A stretch of 64,000 nt of DNA, from NCBI GenBank assembly GCA_016787445.1, contig JAEUTQ010000011.1, forward strand, positions 1-64,000, written 5' to 3'. This stretch comes from Bacteroidia bacterium. Lineage in GTDB: Bacteria > Bacteroidota > Bacteroidia > B-17B0 > Aurantibacillaceae. The stretch's first letter is position 1. Each line of letters begins with the position of its first letter. Below the pieces are notes generated by a model. That model did no database searches, was not told the DNA's origin, and was given only the letters and a program-made list of their open reading frames with translations. Positions 44,919-52,491 of this stretch are shown piece by piece. A program made the position numbers and the translations under genes.

Positions 44919-45407
44919 ATGTTAAAAGGTAAAAATAGCCTATACATTCTTTTGCCTATTAATCTCTTCATTTGGGGATATATTGGCTTAAAAATCTATT
45001 CAGCTTTAAATGAAGGAGAAGGTTTTATACCTCAGGAATTTTCCATATCAAAATCAAAACTAACAAACAACGATACTATTGATTATAAACTATCACTTAA
45101 TTACAAAGATCCATTCCTGAAGGAAGAATATAACTATAATAAAGTGATTAATGCTACTTCCGGCAATCAGAGACCAATACAACACAACAATAACAATGCT
45201 TTAACCACATCAAAAGAGAAGGACATTAAATTCTTAGGTTTAATTGAAAACAAATCGAATGGAATTATCACCGCTCTTATTTCCATTAATGGAAATTCAT
45301 TTATTGTAAAGAAAGGTCAAATAATCGATGATTTATTGATAAAAAATATAACCGAAAAAGAATTACTCGTTAAAGACAAAAAAAACACTCTGGTCATAAG
45401 AAGGTAA
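44919..45407 (+). CDS. GspC/PilP-like protein
   Basis: The 162-aa protein has an N-terminal membrane helix (LYILLPINLFIWGYIGLKIY) and a disordered Asn-rich linker. A C-terminal small beta domain (IKFLGLIENKSNGIITALIS, then GNSFIVKKGQIIDDLLIKNI) matches the homology region of GspC/PilP. In T2SS this part contacts the secretin N0 domain and bridges the two membranes. There is no PDZ domain. It is the last gene of the operon; a terminator overlaps its stop. Confidence 0.72.
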   Translation: MLKGKNSLYILLPINLFIWGYIGLKIYSALNEGEGFIPQEFSISKSKLTNNDTIDYKLSLNYKDPFLKEEYNYNKVINATSGNQRPIQHNNNNALTTSKEKDIKFLGLIENKSNGIITALISINGNSFIVKKGQIIDDLLIKNITEKELLVKDKKNTLVIRR

Positions 45408-45431
45408 ATCTAACAGTTTTGTTAGATTTTA
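45406..45431 (+). terminator. terminator of the secretion operon
   Basis: AAATCTAAC pairs perfectly with GTTAGATTT around a 6-nt loop, followed by T residues. The stem begins inside the stop codon of the GspC-like gene. Confidence 0.75.
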
Positions 45432-45528
45432 ATGAATCTAACAAATTTGTTATAACGGTCGTCGTACAGCGGCTAATAAGATGTTTATATCTTTCGTACT
45501 AAAACGTTAGTCGTATTACTTGTATCCT

Positions 45529-45536
45529 TACTTTTG
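45529..45536 (+). promoter_or_regulatory. possible -7 box in the region before the accessory island
   Basis: TACTTTTG matches TAnnTTTG exactly. The nearest gene starts 118 bases later at 45655, so any transcript would have a leader. The remaining 45432-45654 segment holds no gene. Confidence 0.35.
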
Positions 45537-45654
45537 TTACATGGGTGGCAATTATCTTTCCCCCCTACTTTCCGACGCTCACGGGGAGTTTTTTAAACAA
45601 AGTACTTTTCAATAAGAAATTTAGAAGCATAGATTTTAATTTATAATTAGACCC

Positions 45655-46359
45655 ATGGAATTATCTAATCAGCACCTGGAATTAAAAAATAAGGTTACCA
45701 TTAATGAAGAATTTCAACTCCGACTTACCGAATTTCATAACAGGATTGAAAATATTTCGGATAGTAAAAATGTAATTAGGTATATCAATGACTTAATATG
45801 GCACTACAAAAACCAAGCACTTATAATTGAAAACTCTGGACTTGAAAGACCTGAGTTTAAGATGATGCTTCAACAGGTTCTCATACCGGAATTATCCAAA
45901 TGGGAAAAAATTCATCAAGAACAAGATACTCATTCTGTTATTAGCCAAACTAATGAAGTCTTGGGTAATGAACCTGCTGTCAAACTCATCAACTGTTCAG
46001 CTTCAGCGGAACAAATAACCAATTACTTTATGCTACTTGTTACGTTGGGGTTCATGACCGAAGAAGATGTAAAAGATTTTCTTTACAATACTTTCGCTGT
46101 TTTCAGAAACCCAAATCCGGTGCAAAAAAAATACCCGATTAACCTTAAAAATAAAAGAGCACTGTTATATTTGGTGTATAGATTCTATTTCGAATTCGAC
46201 GCAACAGGTTCAAAAACGGAGTATGCTACACTCTTAAAAAATTCGTTTGATAAATTTAATCAGACTACTCTTTTGACCATTTCAAGTAACATGGCTAAAC
46301 CACCGTCAAAACAATATCTGGTTCCAATCGAAGAGCATTTTAAAAAGTTACGGTATTAA
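45655..46359 (+). CDS. hypothetical protein of the accessory region
   Basis: The 234-aa soluble, helix-rich protein has no recognised family. It contains FTEEDVKDFLYNTF-type helices (FMTEEDVKDFLYNTFAVFRN) and KNKRALLYLVYRFYFEFDAT. Proteins of this kind are frequent in Bacteroidota mobile elements, but no direct match is claimed. It has its own good terminator and stands just upstream of three small genes. Confidence 0.6.
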   Translation: MELSNQHLELKNKVTINEEFQLRLTEFHNRIENISDSKNVIRYINDLIWHYKNQALIIENSGLERPEFKMMLQQVLIPELSKWEKIHQEQDTHSVISQTNEVLGNEPAVKLINCSASAEQITNYFMLLVTLGFMTEEDVKDFLYNTFAVFRNPNPVQKKYPINLKNKRALLYLVYRFYFEFDATGSKTEYATLLKNSFDKFNQTTLLTISSNMAKPPSKQYLVPIEEHFKKLRY

Positions 46360-46377
46360 ATTCCTTGAACATTTTAT

Positions 46378-46404
46378 AAGCCCATCAATGATGGGCTTTT
46401 TTAT
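46378..46404 (+). terminator. strong Rho-independent terminator
   Basis: A perfect 9-bp stem, AAGCCCATC paired with GATGGGCTT, has an AAT loop followed by TTTTTT. It ends the 45655-46359 transcript. Confidence 0.9.
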
Positions 46405-46440
46405 TCAATTACTTGTACATTACTAATAATCTACTAGCGT

Positions 46441-46477
46441 ACTAAAGCCTTACTAAGCAACTACTAAAGCCTTACTA
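46441..46477. repeat. 15-bp direct repeat pair
   Basis: ACTAAAGCCTTACTA occurs at 46441-46455 and 46463-46477, 22 bases apart (two helical turns). The stretch just before also contains related TACTAAT and CTACTAG words. Spacing of 22 bp on the same DNA face suggests a protein-binding site upstream of the small zinc-ribbon genes. Confidence 0.6.
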
Positions 46478-46534
46478 TCAGTTGATTACAGGATATTGAC
46501 AAACTAAATTCGCATCAAATCTAAAACCAATATT

Positions 46535-46765
46535 ATGAAAAAACTCAATGCACAACCTGGCGTGGAAAGCGAACGTCGTTCCTGCGCCAACCCAAACTGT
46601 CAAAAGGTATTTTATCCTCAAAACCCTTTTCAGATCTATCATGCAAGGGCATGTAAAAGCAGAAAAAAATCGGTTCGGGAAATACAGAACAAACTTGTGG
46701 CCTTATTTCGCCGACTTATTACTTTCTTATGTTTAACCATTAAAAGACAAAGCCATGTTCAATAG
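46535..46765 (+). CDS. small zinc-ribbon-like protein A
   Basis: The 76-aa protein contains CANPNCQKVFYPQNPFQIYH followed by ACKSRKK. This is a C-x4-C...H/C zinc-binding module of the kind seen in small nucleic-acid-linked proteins. The position of the usual third ligand reads His. The C-terminal half is hydrophobic and basic. It overlaps the next gene by 11 bases. It is similar in its module to the following protein, which suggests duplication and divergence. Confidence 0.55.
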   Translation: MKKLNAQPGVESERRSCANPNCQKVFYPQNPFQIYHARACKSRKKSVREIQNKLVALFRRLITFLCLTIKRQSHVQ

Positions 46766-47123
46766 ACACAGAAGATGCATTAATCCTTCATGTAGGAAAG
46801 TGTTTGATCCGGTCAACCCAGCCGCTAACTGTTGCTCTAAAAGCTGCGGTAATAGAATTAACTACCTCAAAGGTCTTGCCAAAAAACATGGTATTACTGA
46901 CCCTAGACTCATCTGGGCGTTCGTGGTTATTCAAAGTTTCCTGGATCAACGGAAACTTTTTACAACAACTGAGGAACTAGAATCATTAAATGTTGATTTT
47001 AATTGTTTCCCTCCACCGCTTCCTATGAATAAAGGCGATGATCCATCCGTACTTTGTGCGGGAAATCTTGGCTTGGTACTCATTAGAGACAATGTGTTAC
47101 GTATTGTTAAACAAAAAAAGTAA
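46755..47123 (+). CDS. small zinc-ribbon-like protein B
   Basis: The 122-aa protein has CINPSCRKVFDPVNPAANCC then KSCGNRINYL at the N terminus. The four-cysteine module is similar to that of the preceding gene but has all ligands as Cys. The remaining 80 residues are helical and unrecognised (DPRLIWAFVVIQSFLDQRKL). It is part of the same three-gene run and ends 3 bases before the next ATG. A DNA- or RNA-binding accessory role is possible. Confidence 0.6.
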   Translation: MFNRHRRCINPSCRKVFDPVNPAANCCSKSCGNRINYLKGLAKKHGITDPRLIWAFVVIQSFLDQRKLFTTTEELESLNVDFNCFPPPLPMNKGDDPSVLCAGNLGLVLIRDNVLRIVKQKK

Positions 47124-47126
47124 AAA

Positions 47127-47651
47127 ATGGCATTACCAAAAAATCTTAAACCAACAAAGGTGAACCTGGATTTCTTTATTGGTCCACATGAAAGCACACC
47201 TTACGAAACCCCATCTGAAAACACCTCCTCAGCGGCAAGCGATACGGCGCCGTCTAACAGTGAAAAAGAAAGCACCGCTTCAAGATATCTAAAAATGATT
47301 AATGAAAGCCGTTATTTTGATTCGCAAAGTACTTCTAGAACAACAACTGAAACGAAATTCAATCCGGAAGGAACCGATAAAGGCAAAACAGTGATGTACA
47401 TTTTGGTTCTTATCATGGTTGGATTCATCGTTTTCTATGTTGCCAGAAGGCAACGAAAAAATCAAGCAGCCGCGCTTGAACGGATTGAAAAAGGCGAATT
47501 TTCACAGTTAGACAAGTTTCTATCTTCTGAATTCACGCGAAATATATTGATTGGTACAGAGGCTGCGATCTATATTGGCTTATTAATCGGTGTATTTTTC
47601 TTAATCAAGAAACTCACAAAAGAAGCTGATGGCATTGCTGCCGATTTATAA
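47127..47651 (+). CDS. two-helix membrane protein of unknown function
   Basis: The 174-aa protein has a Ser/Thr/Glu-rich N-terminal half. A membrane helix near residues 90-108 (VMYILVLIMVGFIVFYVA), a basic RRQRKNQ patch, and a second helix near 141-160 (EAAIYIGLLIGVFFLIKKL) follow. No family is recognised. It is last in the three-gene run 46535-47651. Confidence 0.6.
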   Translation: MALPKNLKPTKVNLDFFIGPHESTPYETPSENTSSAASDTAPSNSEKESTASRYLKMINESRYFDSQSTSRTTTETKFNPEGTDKGKTVMYILVLIMVGFIVFYVARRQRKNQAAALERIEKGEFSQLDKFLSSEFTRNILIGTEAAIYIGLLIGVFFLIKKLTKEADGIAADL

Positions 47652-48174
47652 AAAGCACCTTAAGCAGCTTAGCCTGTGCTAAAAAAGGGTCTCCGCACAC
47701 CAAACGGTTACCGGCGGCATTCGCTTACCGCGTTCGCTCCTGTGAAATTTTGCCACTGCGAAAACTCCGGCCATATGATATTAAGTGTGCTGAAATTTTG
47801 GATAAATTTTGTGAGTCTGCTGAAAAAGACTTAACAGTAATGAAACGAAAATACAAGTGCTTATCATTGCTTTTTATGGCTTATTATTGCTGAAATTTTC
47901 CAAATTTTTACGCGGAATTCCGTAAAAATGAGCGCTGGATATCGCTGATACCGAAACCGAATTATTGGACACGATAGTGTAATTCCAATCAATTACTAAT
48001 AACCTAGTAATATCAAATTTGTACAGGCTTAAAAGTTCAACTTTAAGAAAAAAGAAAAGAGCCAAGAGAATAATCCTTTGGCCCTTTTCACCATTTTTGA
48101 AACAGATGAATCTGTCGTTGTAAATATACAATTTTGAAATAAACTTTTGATTGGATGTTTAAGTACGTACTCCT
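47652..48174. other. 523-bp intergenic region with repeats
   Basis: No convincing gene is present. It is locally more GC-rich (47695-47775) than its surroundings. It contains the word TGCTGAAATTTT twice, exactly 100 bases apart (47788-47799, 47888-47899), plus a partial third copy near 47818. It also carries a hairpin described separately. A noncoding RNA or a remnant of mobile DNA is possible. Confidence 0.5.
47905..47928. repeat. inverted repeat around an EcoRI-like palindrome
   Basis: TTTTTACG and CGTAAAAA arms (8 bp each, perfect) enclose CGGAATTC. The word GGAATTCCG recurs at 48939-48948 in the next intergenic region (48760-49079), so the two gaps may share an origin. Confidence 0.6.
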
Positions 48175-48405
48175 TTAGATGTTTTTGGGCATCCCAATTA
48201 ATAGCTCACTTACATCTACACCCAAAGATGCTGCTAACTTAAAAATTAACTCCATGGTGATGCGACCTCCATTCTCAATTCGATGAAGTTCTTTACTTGA
48301 CAAACCTACTTCATGTGCTAATTCTTCAAGTGTCATTCTTTTTTCCTCACGTAATTTTTTAACCTTAGCACCAAAGAGCGACAGATAATCTTCTTTTTTA
48401 GCCAT
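48175..48405 (-). CDS. XRE family transcriptional regulator
   Basis: The 76-aa protein is a single Cro/CI HTH domain (LREEKRMTLEELAHEVGLSS, KELHRIENGGRITM). It is second in a leftward pair, 21 bases after the 110-aa hypothetical. It resembles the regulators of restriction and defence modules (C-protein type size). Its target may be that pair or the nearby 570-aa gene; no palindromic operator was found next to it. Confidence 0.82.
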   Translation of the reverse strand: MAKKEDYLSLFGAKVKKLREEKRMTLEELAHEVGLSSKELHRIENGGRITMELIFKLAASLGVDVSELLIGMPKNI

Positions 48406-48426
48406 TATTCTTTTGCAAATAATTAA

Positions 48427-48759
48427 TTACTTTGATTCAACAGAAAGCTCAATATCCATCCCATTCGACGCTTTCACCGAAAACAGCAAATATGTCTTGT
48501 GTTCGAACTTGACTATATCACAAGGTCTAACTCTCGTCAATGGCCCCTTTACTTCCACTGGTAACACGATAGCTGAGTCATTCAAAGCACCGGTCATGGT
48601 TTTTAAAACAAACTCAACATGAACTGACTCCTCAAATTTCAACTTAGATTCAATTATAAATACAACATCGGCCGGGTTTAGGGAAACCGGTATTGAAAGG
48701 ACAAAAACCTTGTCTTTAATTAGGGCAATCTTTTTGCGCGACAAAATGAAATTTTCCAT
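48427..48759 (-). CDS. hypothetical protein linked to an XRE regulator
   Basis: The 110-aa soluble protein has a beta-rich pattern (DKVFVLSIPVSLNPADVVFI, VHVEFVLKTMTGALND, KTYLLFSVKASNGMDIELSV). It has no family I recognise, no signal peptide and no cysteines beyond one. It is upstream of the XRE gene on the same strand, so it is probably co-transcribed with it. The gene begins at an ATG at 48759; the upstream DNA up to 49079 holds no gene. Confidence 0.55.
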   Translation of the reverse strand: MENFILSRKKIALIKDKVFVLSIPVSLNPADVVFIIESKLKFEESVHVEFVLKTMTGALNDSAIVLPVEVKGPLTRVRPCDIVKFEHKTYLLFSVKASNGMDIELSVESK

Positions 48760-49079
48760 GCGGGCGTAAAAATAACAATTTTGCTAACCTGCTTAGAATT
48801 TTTTTGCTATTGGCATGCCTTACCCCACCGTTACCGGCGCACCCTAAAGACATTTTTCGTTGAAATTCTCCGTAGAAACCTAATGAAGGATGTACCAATT
48901 CTACGGAAGAAAACCGAAATCCCCTTAAAACTTCGGAATTCCGTGGATTTTTACGGGATTCTATGGAGAAAAGATGGTTTAGTGCAAAGAAGAAACTAAA
49001 TTCCGCTGAGAATGTTGACGTTAAAACAGGTCCTTAAAGCGCTTTTTATCAGTAAATTTGATTATACAAATTATAGGGA
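48760..49079. other. 320-bp intergenic region with imperfect inverted repeats
   Basis: No convincing gene is present. An inverted repeat pairs 48866-48877 (TTCTCCGTAGAA) with 48899-48911 (TTCTACGGAAGAA). The words GTTACCGGCG and GGAATTCCG occur both here and in 47652-48174. The end of the region holds the promoter of the 570-aa gene. Confidence 0.45.
49053..49060 (+). promoter_or_regulatory. -7 box of the 570-aa gene
   Basis: TAAATTTG is an exact TAnnTTTG match, 19 bases before the ATG at 49080. It suggests independent, probably constitutive, transcription. Confidence 0.55.
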
Positions 49080-50792
49080 ATGGTAAAGGTAACGAGAGAT
49101 AATAATGGTGATAGAAAATATGACCTAAGTGGTTACAATCCTGAACAAGATAGATACTGGAGATTCACATACGTATTCAACTACTATGACAAAAAGCAAA
49201 AAAGATTTCGTCCACTTTTTGACTTAGAATGTGAGAAGCAAGAGAATCTTGAAAAAGCCCGTAAGGATAAAAATTTTGTCGAGCATGAATTACACAAAAT
49301 GCCCGATGCACCTCCTTATGACAAACATATTCAGTACCTGAGTTGGACACGAGGTTTACTAATAAATTTTTTCAAGGAGGTTTTTGATATTAGAGCATTT
49401 GATTTTGGATATATTCCGGAAAATAAATATTATCGAGTTATATTAACTAAGAAAGAGTTTAATGCGATACAAAATTTTATTTCGGTAAATAAACTTGACA
49501 AAATCGGAGATTTGATTTTTGAAATAATTGCCACAGCCCAACACATTTATTTCAATGATGTTTTTTTATTCGATAATAAAAAGTACGAACAACAAATTCG
49601 CGATAGCGCTAAGCAAGCAAAGATCGCATACGAGATATTAGATAGAGAATTTGATAAAACATGGTTAATCAAAGGGAAAAAACTACAGCCTGATCTTCAA
49701 AAAATTGATTTTATTTATGCTGATGGAAAGAAAACTCTTACAGATCCTTGGCTAACTAAAGATATTTTACAGCACTTTAAACAACAACTTGAGGAAAATT
49801 CACATTTTAAAAATTGGAAAATTGAATTAGAGAGATTTCCTAACAGGTACGCCTCTATAGTTAAGAAATTGAATTTTAAGAAAGACCTCGTACTGTCTCT
49901 CTGTAATTTTTTCAAAGCAAGTGGGGTAGTCAAGAGTAAGGCTGTAACGTCGAACGAGCTGCTTTTATTAGTTGTGAAGATGTTTGAATTTTCACGTATT
50001 CCACTTGGTGATGAAGGACATTCTGAGAGTGAAAAAATCAAACTCATTCGTAATTGGCCTAAACGTAATGAGCTAAATGAAAAGATCACTCATGCAAATG
50101 TCCCAATCAATAGAGATAAACTGCTAAAGTATTTTGAACCGTCGTTCATAGATTTGGCTAAAGAAGAAACAAGGGCCGATTCGTTAATAGTAGCAAGCAC
50201 AATAGGTATAAGATTTGGACTAATGAACTTGAGACAGGATTTTGCTCATATCTCTCAATGCTTGAAAGAAAACAATATGTTTATAAGCGCTCAACTTTCG
50301 CTTGAAAGAATAAAGAAAGTTCCAGATTACTCTGAGTTAGCAATGCTATTTAAAGCAATGAGAGCAAACGGCAAACTTAAAAGTATAAAATTCGAGTTGA
50401 ATGATGGATCAGGTGTTCAAGCTTTAAATGAACCTCTTTCAATGTATATTTTTGAACAGGCATTGAAGAATCACATAATGGATAATGAGGAAGACTTTGA
50501 AGTTGGTATAGTTGATACCAAGGTAAAGGAAGTAAGTGATGGCAATTTTCAAATTCAATATGGAAATAAATTGAGTCTTCCGGAAGATCGTTTTGTTGTA
50601 AAATTTGTTTGCGCGTTTTATAAATATCTTCTTAATGAAGCTCCACCAGGTGAGTTTGAATCTCCTTCGGAGATGTACTTTACGATTATCGCTTTAATGC
50701 TACAGAAGTCAGGCTTTTTCCGTCACATAAGGGACTCTGAAAATTTTGTGGTAGATAAGGTCAAGACTTGGCACAAGCTGGGAAACCCATAA
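49080..50792 (+). CDS. 570-aa hypothetical protein of the accessory island
   Basis: The soluble, mostly helical protein has no family I recognise. Its N-terminal 100 residues are aromatic and charged (YWRFTYVFNYYDKKQKRFRP). The middle has SWTRGLLINFFKEVFDIRAF and long Lys-rich helices, and the C terminus has PSEMYFTIIALMLQKSGFFR. No nuclease, ATPase or membrane motif is evident. It is monocistronic with its own promoter and sits at the left edge of a run of defence-like genes. Its position makes a defence role conceivable, but the sequence does not show one. Confidence 0.65.
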   Translation: MVKVTRDNNGDRKYDLSGYNPEQDRYWRFTYVFNYYDKKQKRFRPLFDLECEKQENLEKARKDKNFVEHELHKMPDAPPYDKHIQYLSWTRGLLINFFKEVFDIRAFDFGYIPENKYYRVILTKKEFNAIQNFISVNKLDKIGDLIFEIIATAQHIYFNDVFLFDNKKYEQQIRDSAKQAKIAYEILDREFDKTWLIKGKKLQPDLQKIDFIYADGKKTLTDPWLTKDILQHFKQQLEENSHFKNWKIELERFPNRYASIVKKLNFKKDLVLSLCNFFKASGVVKSKAVTSNELLLLVVKMFEFSRIPLGDEGHSESEKIKLIRNWPKRNELNEKITHANVPINRDKLLKYFEPSFIDLAKEETRADSLIVASTIGIRFGLMNLRQDFAHISQCLKENNMFISAQLSLERIKKVPDYSELAMLFKAMRANGKLKSIKFELNDGSGVQALNEPLSMYIFEQALKNHIMDNEEDFEVGIVDTKVKEVSDGNFQIQYGNKLSLPEDRFVVKFVCAFYKYLLNEAPPGEFESPSEMYFTIIALMLQKSGFFRHIRDSENFVVDKVKTWHKLGNP

Positions 50793-50895
50793 CGCGCTGA
50801 TAATCAACAGGAACAACGCCTCGTAAAAATAGCCACCTTCTGTTCCTATAATCACTTTTATGATTACGCAACTTTATGTTATTAATAACGATAAC

Positions 50896-51021
50896 ATGAA
50901 AAAAGCTAAAAGAACCAAAACCCCTAGATCAACAAAAAAGCCTGTACCGTACTACGAGATCTTTAAGTGTATAGCACAACTGTCGGTGTGTTTTATAAAA
51001 CTTTATTTAGTGTGGCATTAA
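50896..51021 (+). CDS. possible 41-aa basic peptide
   Basis: A short ATG-to-TAA frame encodes MKKAKRTKTPRSTKKP and then a more hydrophobic tail ending VCFIKLYLVWH. It is preceded by the palindrome TTATTAATAA. There is no supporting homology. It may be chance, and its end meets the CoiA-like pseudogene end. Confidence 0.25.
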   Translation: MKKAKRTKTPRSTKKPVPYYEIFKCIAQLSVCFIKLYLVWH

Positions 51022-51421
51022 CCTTTATACTTATCAATAAACTCCTGTTTTGATACGCGAATTCCTTCGCCGGATTTTTGACCTAAACCGCTTTTGATCC
51101 AAATGAGCTCGTTTTCGTTTAGATCAATAAACACGGGTCGTATTGAATCTTGCCAGGAACGGCGCGACCAATCCCTATTAAATTTAATTTTCTTTCGGGG
51201 CTCATCTCCGAGCATTCTTCCCCAAAATGCTCTTTCCAATCTCGGTGCCACTGAGTTTCCGGTTCATACCAATCGTCGCAATTTTCAATTGCCTCATGCG
51301 CCCAATGCCAAATATTTATTGTTCCGCATTTTGCAAGCACATCACTCTTGCAATGGGAGCAAACACCTTTTAATTTCGGTTCTGCTTTTTTCCTAATTCC
51401 TGATACTAAAGCGTATTACAT
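51018..51421 (-). pseudogene. decayed CoiA-like competence protein gene
   Basis: Reading leftward from 51421 the sequence is ATG-TAA-TAC, then YALVSGIRKKAEPKLKGVC, a CxxC zinc motif, IWHWAHEAIENCDDWY and ETQWHRDWKEHFG. This is the opening of CoiA-type proteins, but with a stop at codon 2. The frame then shifts. The other frame gives KIKFNRDWSRRSWQDSIRPV and ends IRVSKQEFIDKYKG, which looks like the CoiA-family C terminus. The nuclease-like middle section is missing. So at least a nonsense mutation, a deletion and a frameshift have occurred. Its start touches the stop of the HEPN gene (TAGATG), so it was once the second gene of that operon. Confidence 0.7.
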
Positions 51422-52270
51422 CTATTTAAAGGAGTCTAAAACTTTTGGTATGTATTTTCCTGCTCTAAGCTTTATCAAAACCTTTATTGCTTTTTCTAGT
51501 AATCTTAGATAATCGGGCAAAAACTTCACGAGAGGTTGTTTACTAGTATAAAATTTTAAGGGGTCTACACCTTTGAAAGGATACCTGCAATAAGAAAAAT
51601 GGGCAGCACTCATGATCGTAGTAAAAAAAAGAACTTTGGTTACGAATAAACTAATCATGTACTCTTTCAGCGGATACCAGGATAAAGCTTCCAATTGTTC
51701 ATCACTTAACTTATCCATTTCATCTCTAAATTCTTTTGCGTTGTTTTCACTAATACGCCTAGTAAAGTCTTCGGTTTTTAGAGAGTAGTCGCGTAGTTTT
51801 CCAGCTAACCCTTTAAATGATGGCAATCTTACTTTTTCAACTTCTTCCAAATGATCCAAAACCCAAACATGATCATTATGAGTTAGATTCAGTAGGTCTA
51901 ATTTTTCTATCGTTTCTTTGAAAACTTTTTCATCTTCGATCATTTTATTGAATTCATCCAATTTCATGTTTTTGTAAACCTCATGATCTTTGATACCCTC
52001 AATCTTGTCATACGCTTGCATTGCTCCTTTAACGGTTTTCTCTTGGTCCGTTAAAGCCTTCCAATAAATTTTAATATGTTTATGGCTTATCTTCTGAATC
52101 TCATCTTCCTTAATAATTCCCGCAAAGATTCCCCAAGCTTTAAAGGCTTTCTCAGTTGATTGTTGAAAATAAAATACCGACTGCGGATATTGTTTAGCTT
52201 CGCGCAATTTTCTCGAGGCTTTTATGTCCGACAATGCTATTTCTACTAACTGATTTGCGATACCATTCAT
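51422..52270 (-). CDS. HEPN domain-containing protein
   Basis: From the ATG at 52270 the product is 282 aa. The N-terminal 100 residues (ANQLVEIALSDIKASRKLRE, QYPQSVFYFQQSTEKAFKAW) form a HEPN domain. It continues with an acidic helical region and a C-terminal segment of aromatic residues. No clear RNxxxH active site is seen; HEPN proteins without it are often non-catalytic or antitoxin-like. It lies upstream of the decayed CoiA-like gene and is divergent from the metallopeptidase-like gene at 52492. The function is unknown; the domain is frequent in toxin-antitoxin and phage-defence genes. Confidence 0.7.
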   Translation of the reverse strand: MNGIANQLVEIALSDIKASRKLREAKQYPQSVFYFQQSTEKAFKAWGIFAGIIKEDEIQKISHKHIKIYWKALTDQEKTVKGAMQAYDKIEGIKDHEVYKNMKLDEFNKMIEDEKVFKETIEKLDLLNLTHNDHVWVLDHLEEVEKVRLPSFKGLAGKLRDYSLKTEDFTRRISENNAKEFRDEMDKLSDEQLEALSWYPLKEYMISLFVTKVLFFTTIMSAAHFSYCRYPFKGVDPLKFYTSKQPLVKFLPDYLRLLEKAIKVLIKLRAGKYIPKVLDSFK

Positions 52271-52491
52271 AAATCTAAGGTACAAAACAGCTCCTAAAGA
52301 GATAAATCAATTTTACTTAATAATTCAATAATATACTTTACAGGATCTTTTGATAGCGGTCTGCTAGGCAACCACTACAACGTTTATTTAGAGATCTACA
52401 TTCGCAAAACAAACCACAAAAATTCTTATCTTTAATACAAGAATCCCTCTCCAAACGAATGGGTTAGCAGGATGAAAAATAAATAATAACC

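Noticed and set aside
47874-48131. 85-codon minus-strand frame in the 523-bp gap
   Set aside because: Its 3' end covers the inverted repeat at 47905-47928, it has no family resemblance and no good start.
48781-48999. 72-codon frame in the gap before the 570-aa gene
   Set aside because: It lacks a plausible start context, covers inverted repeats and has a composition unlike the surrounding proteins.
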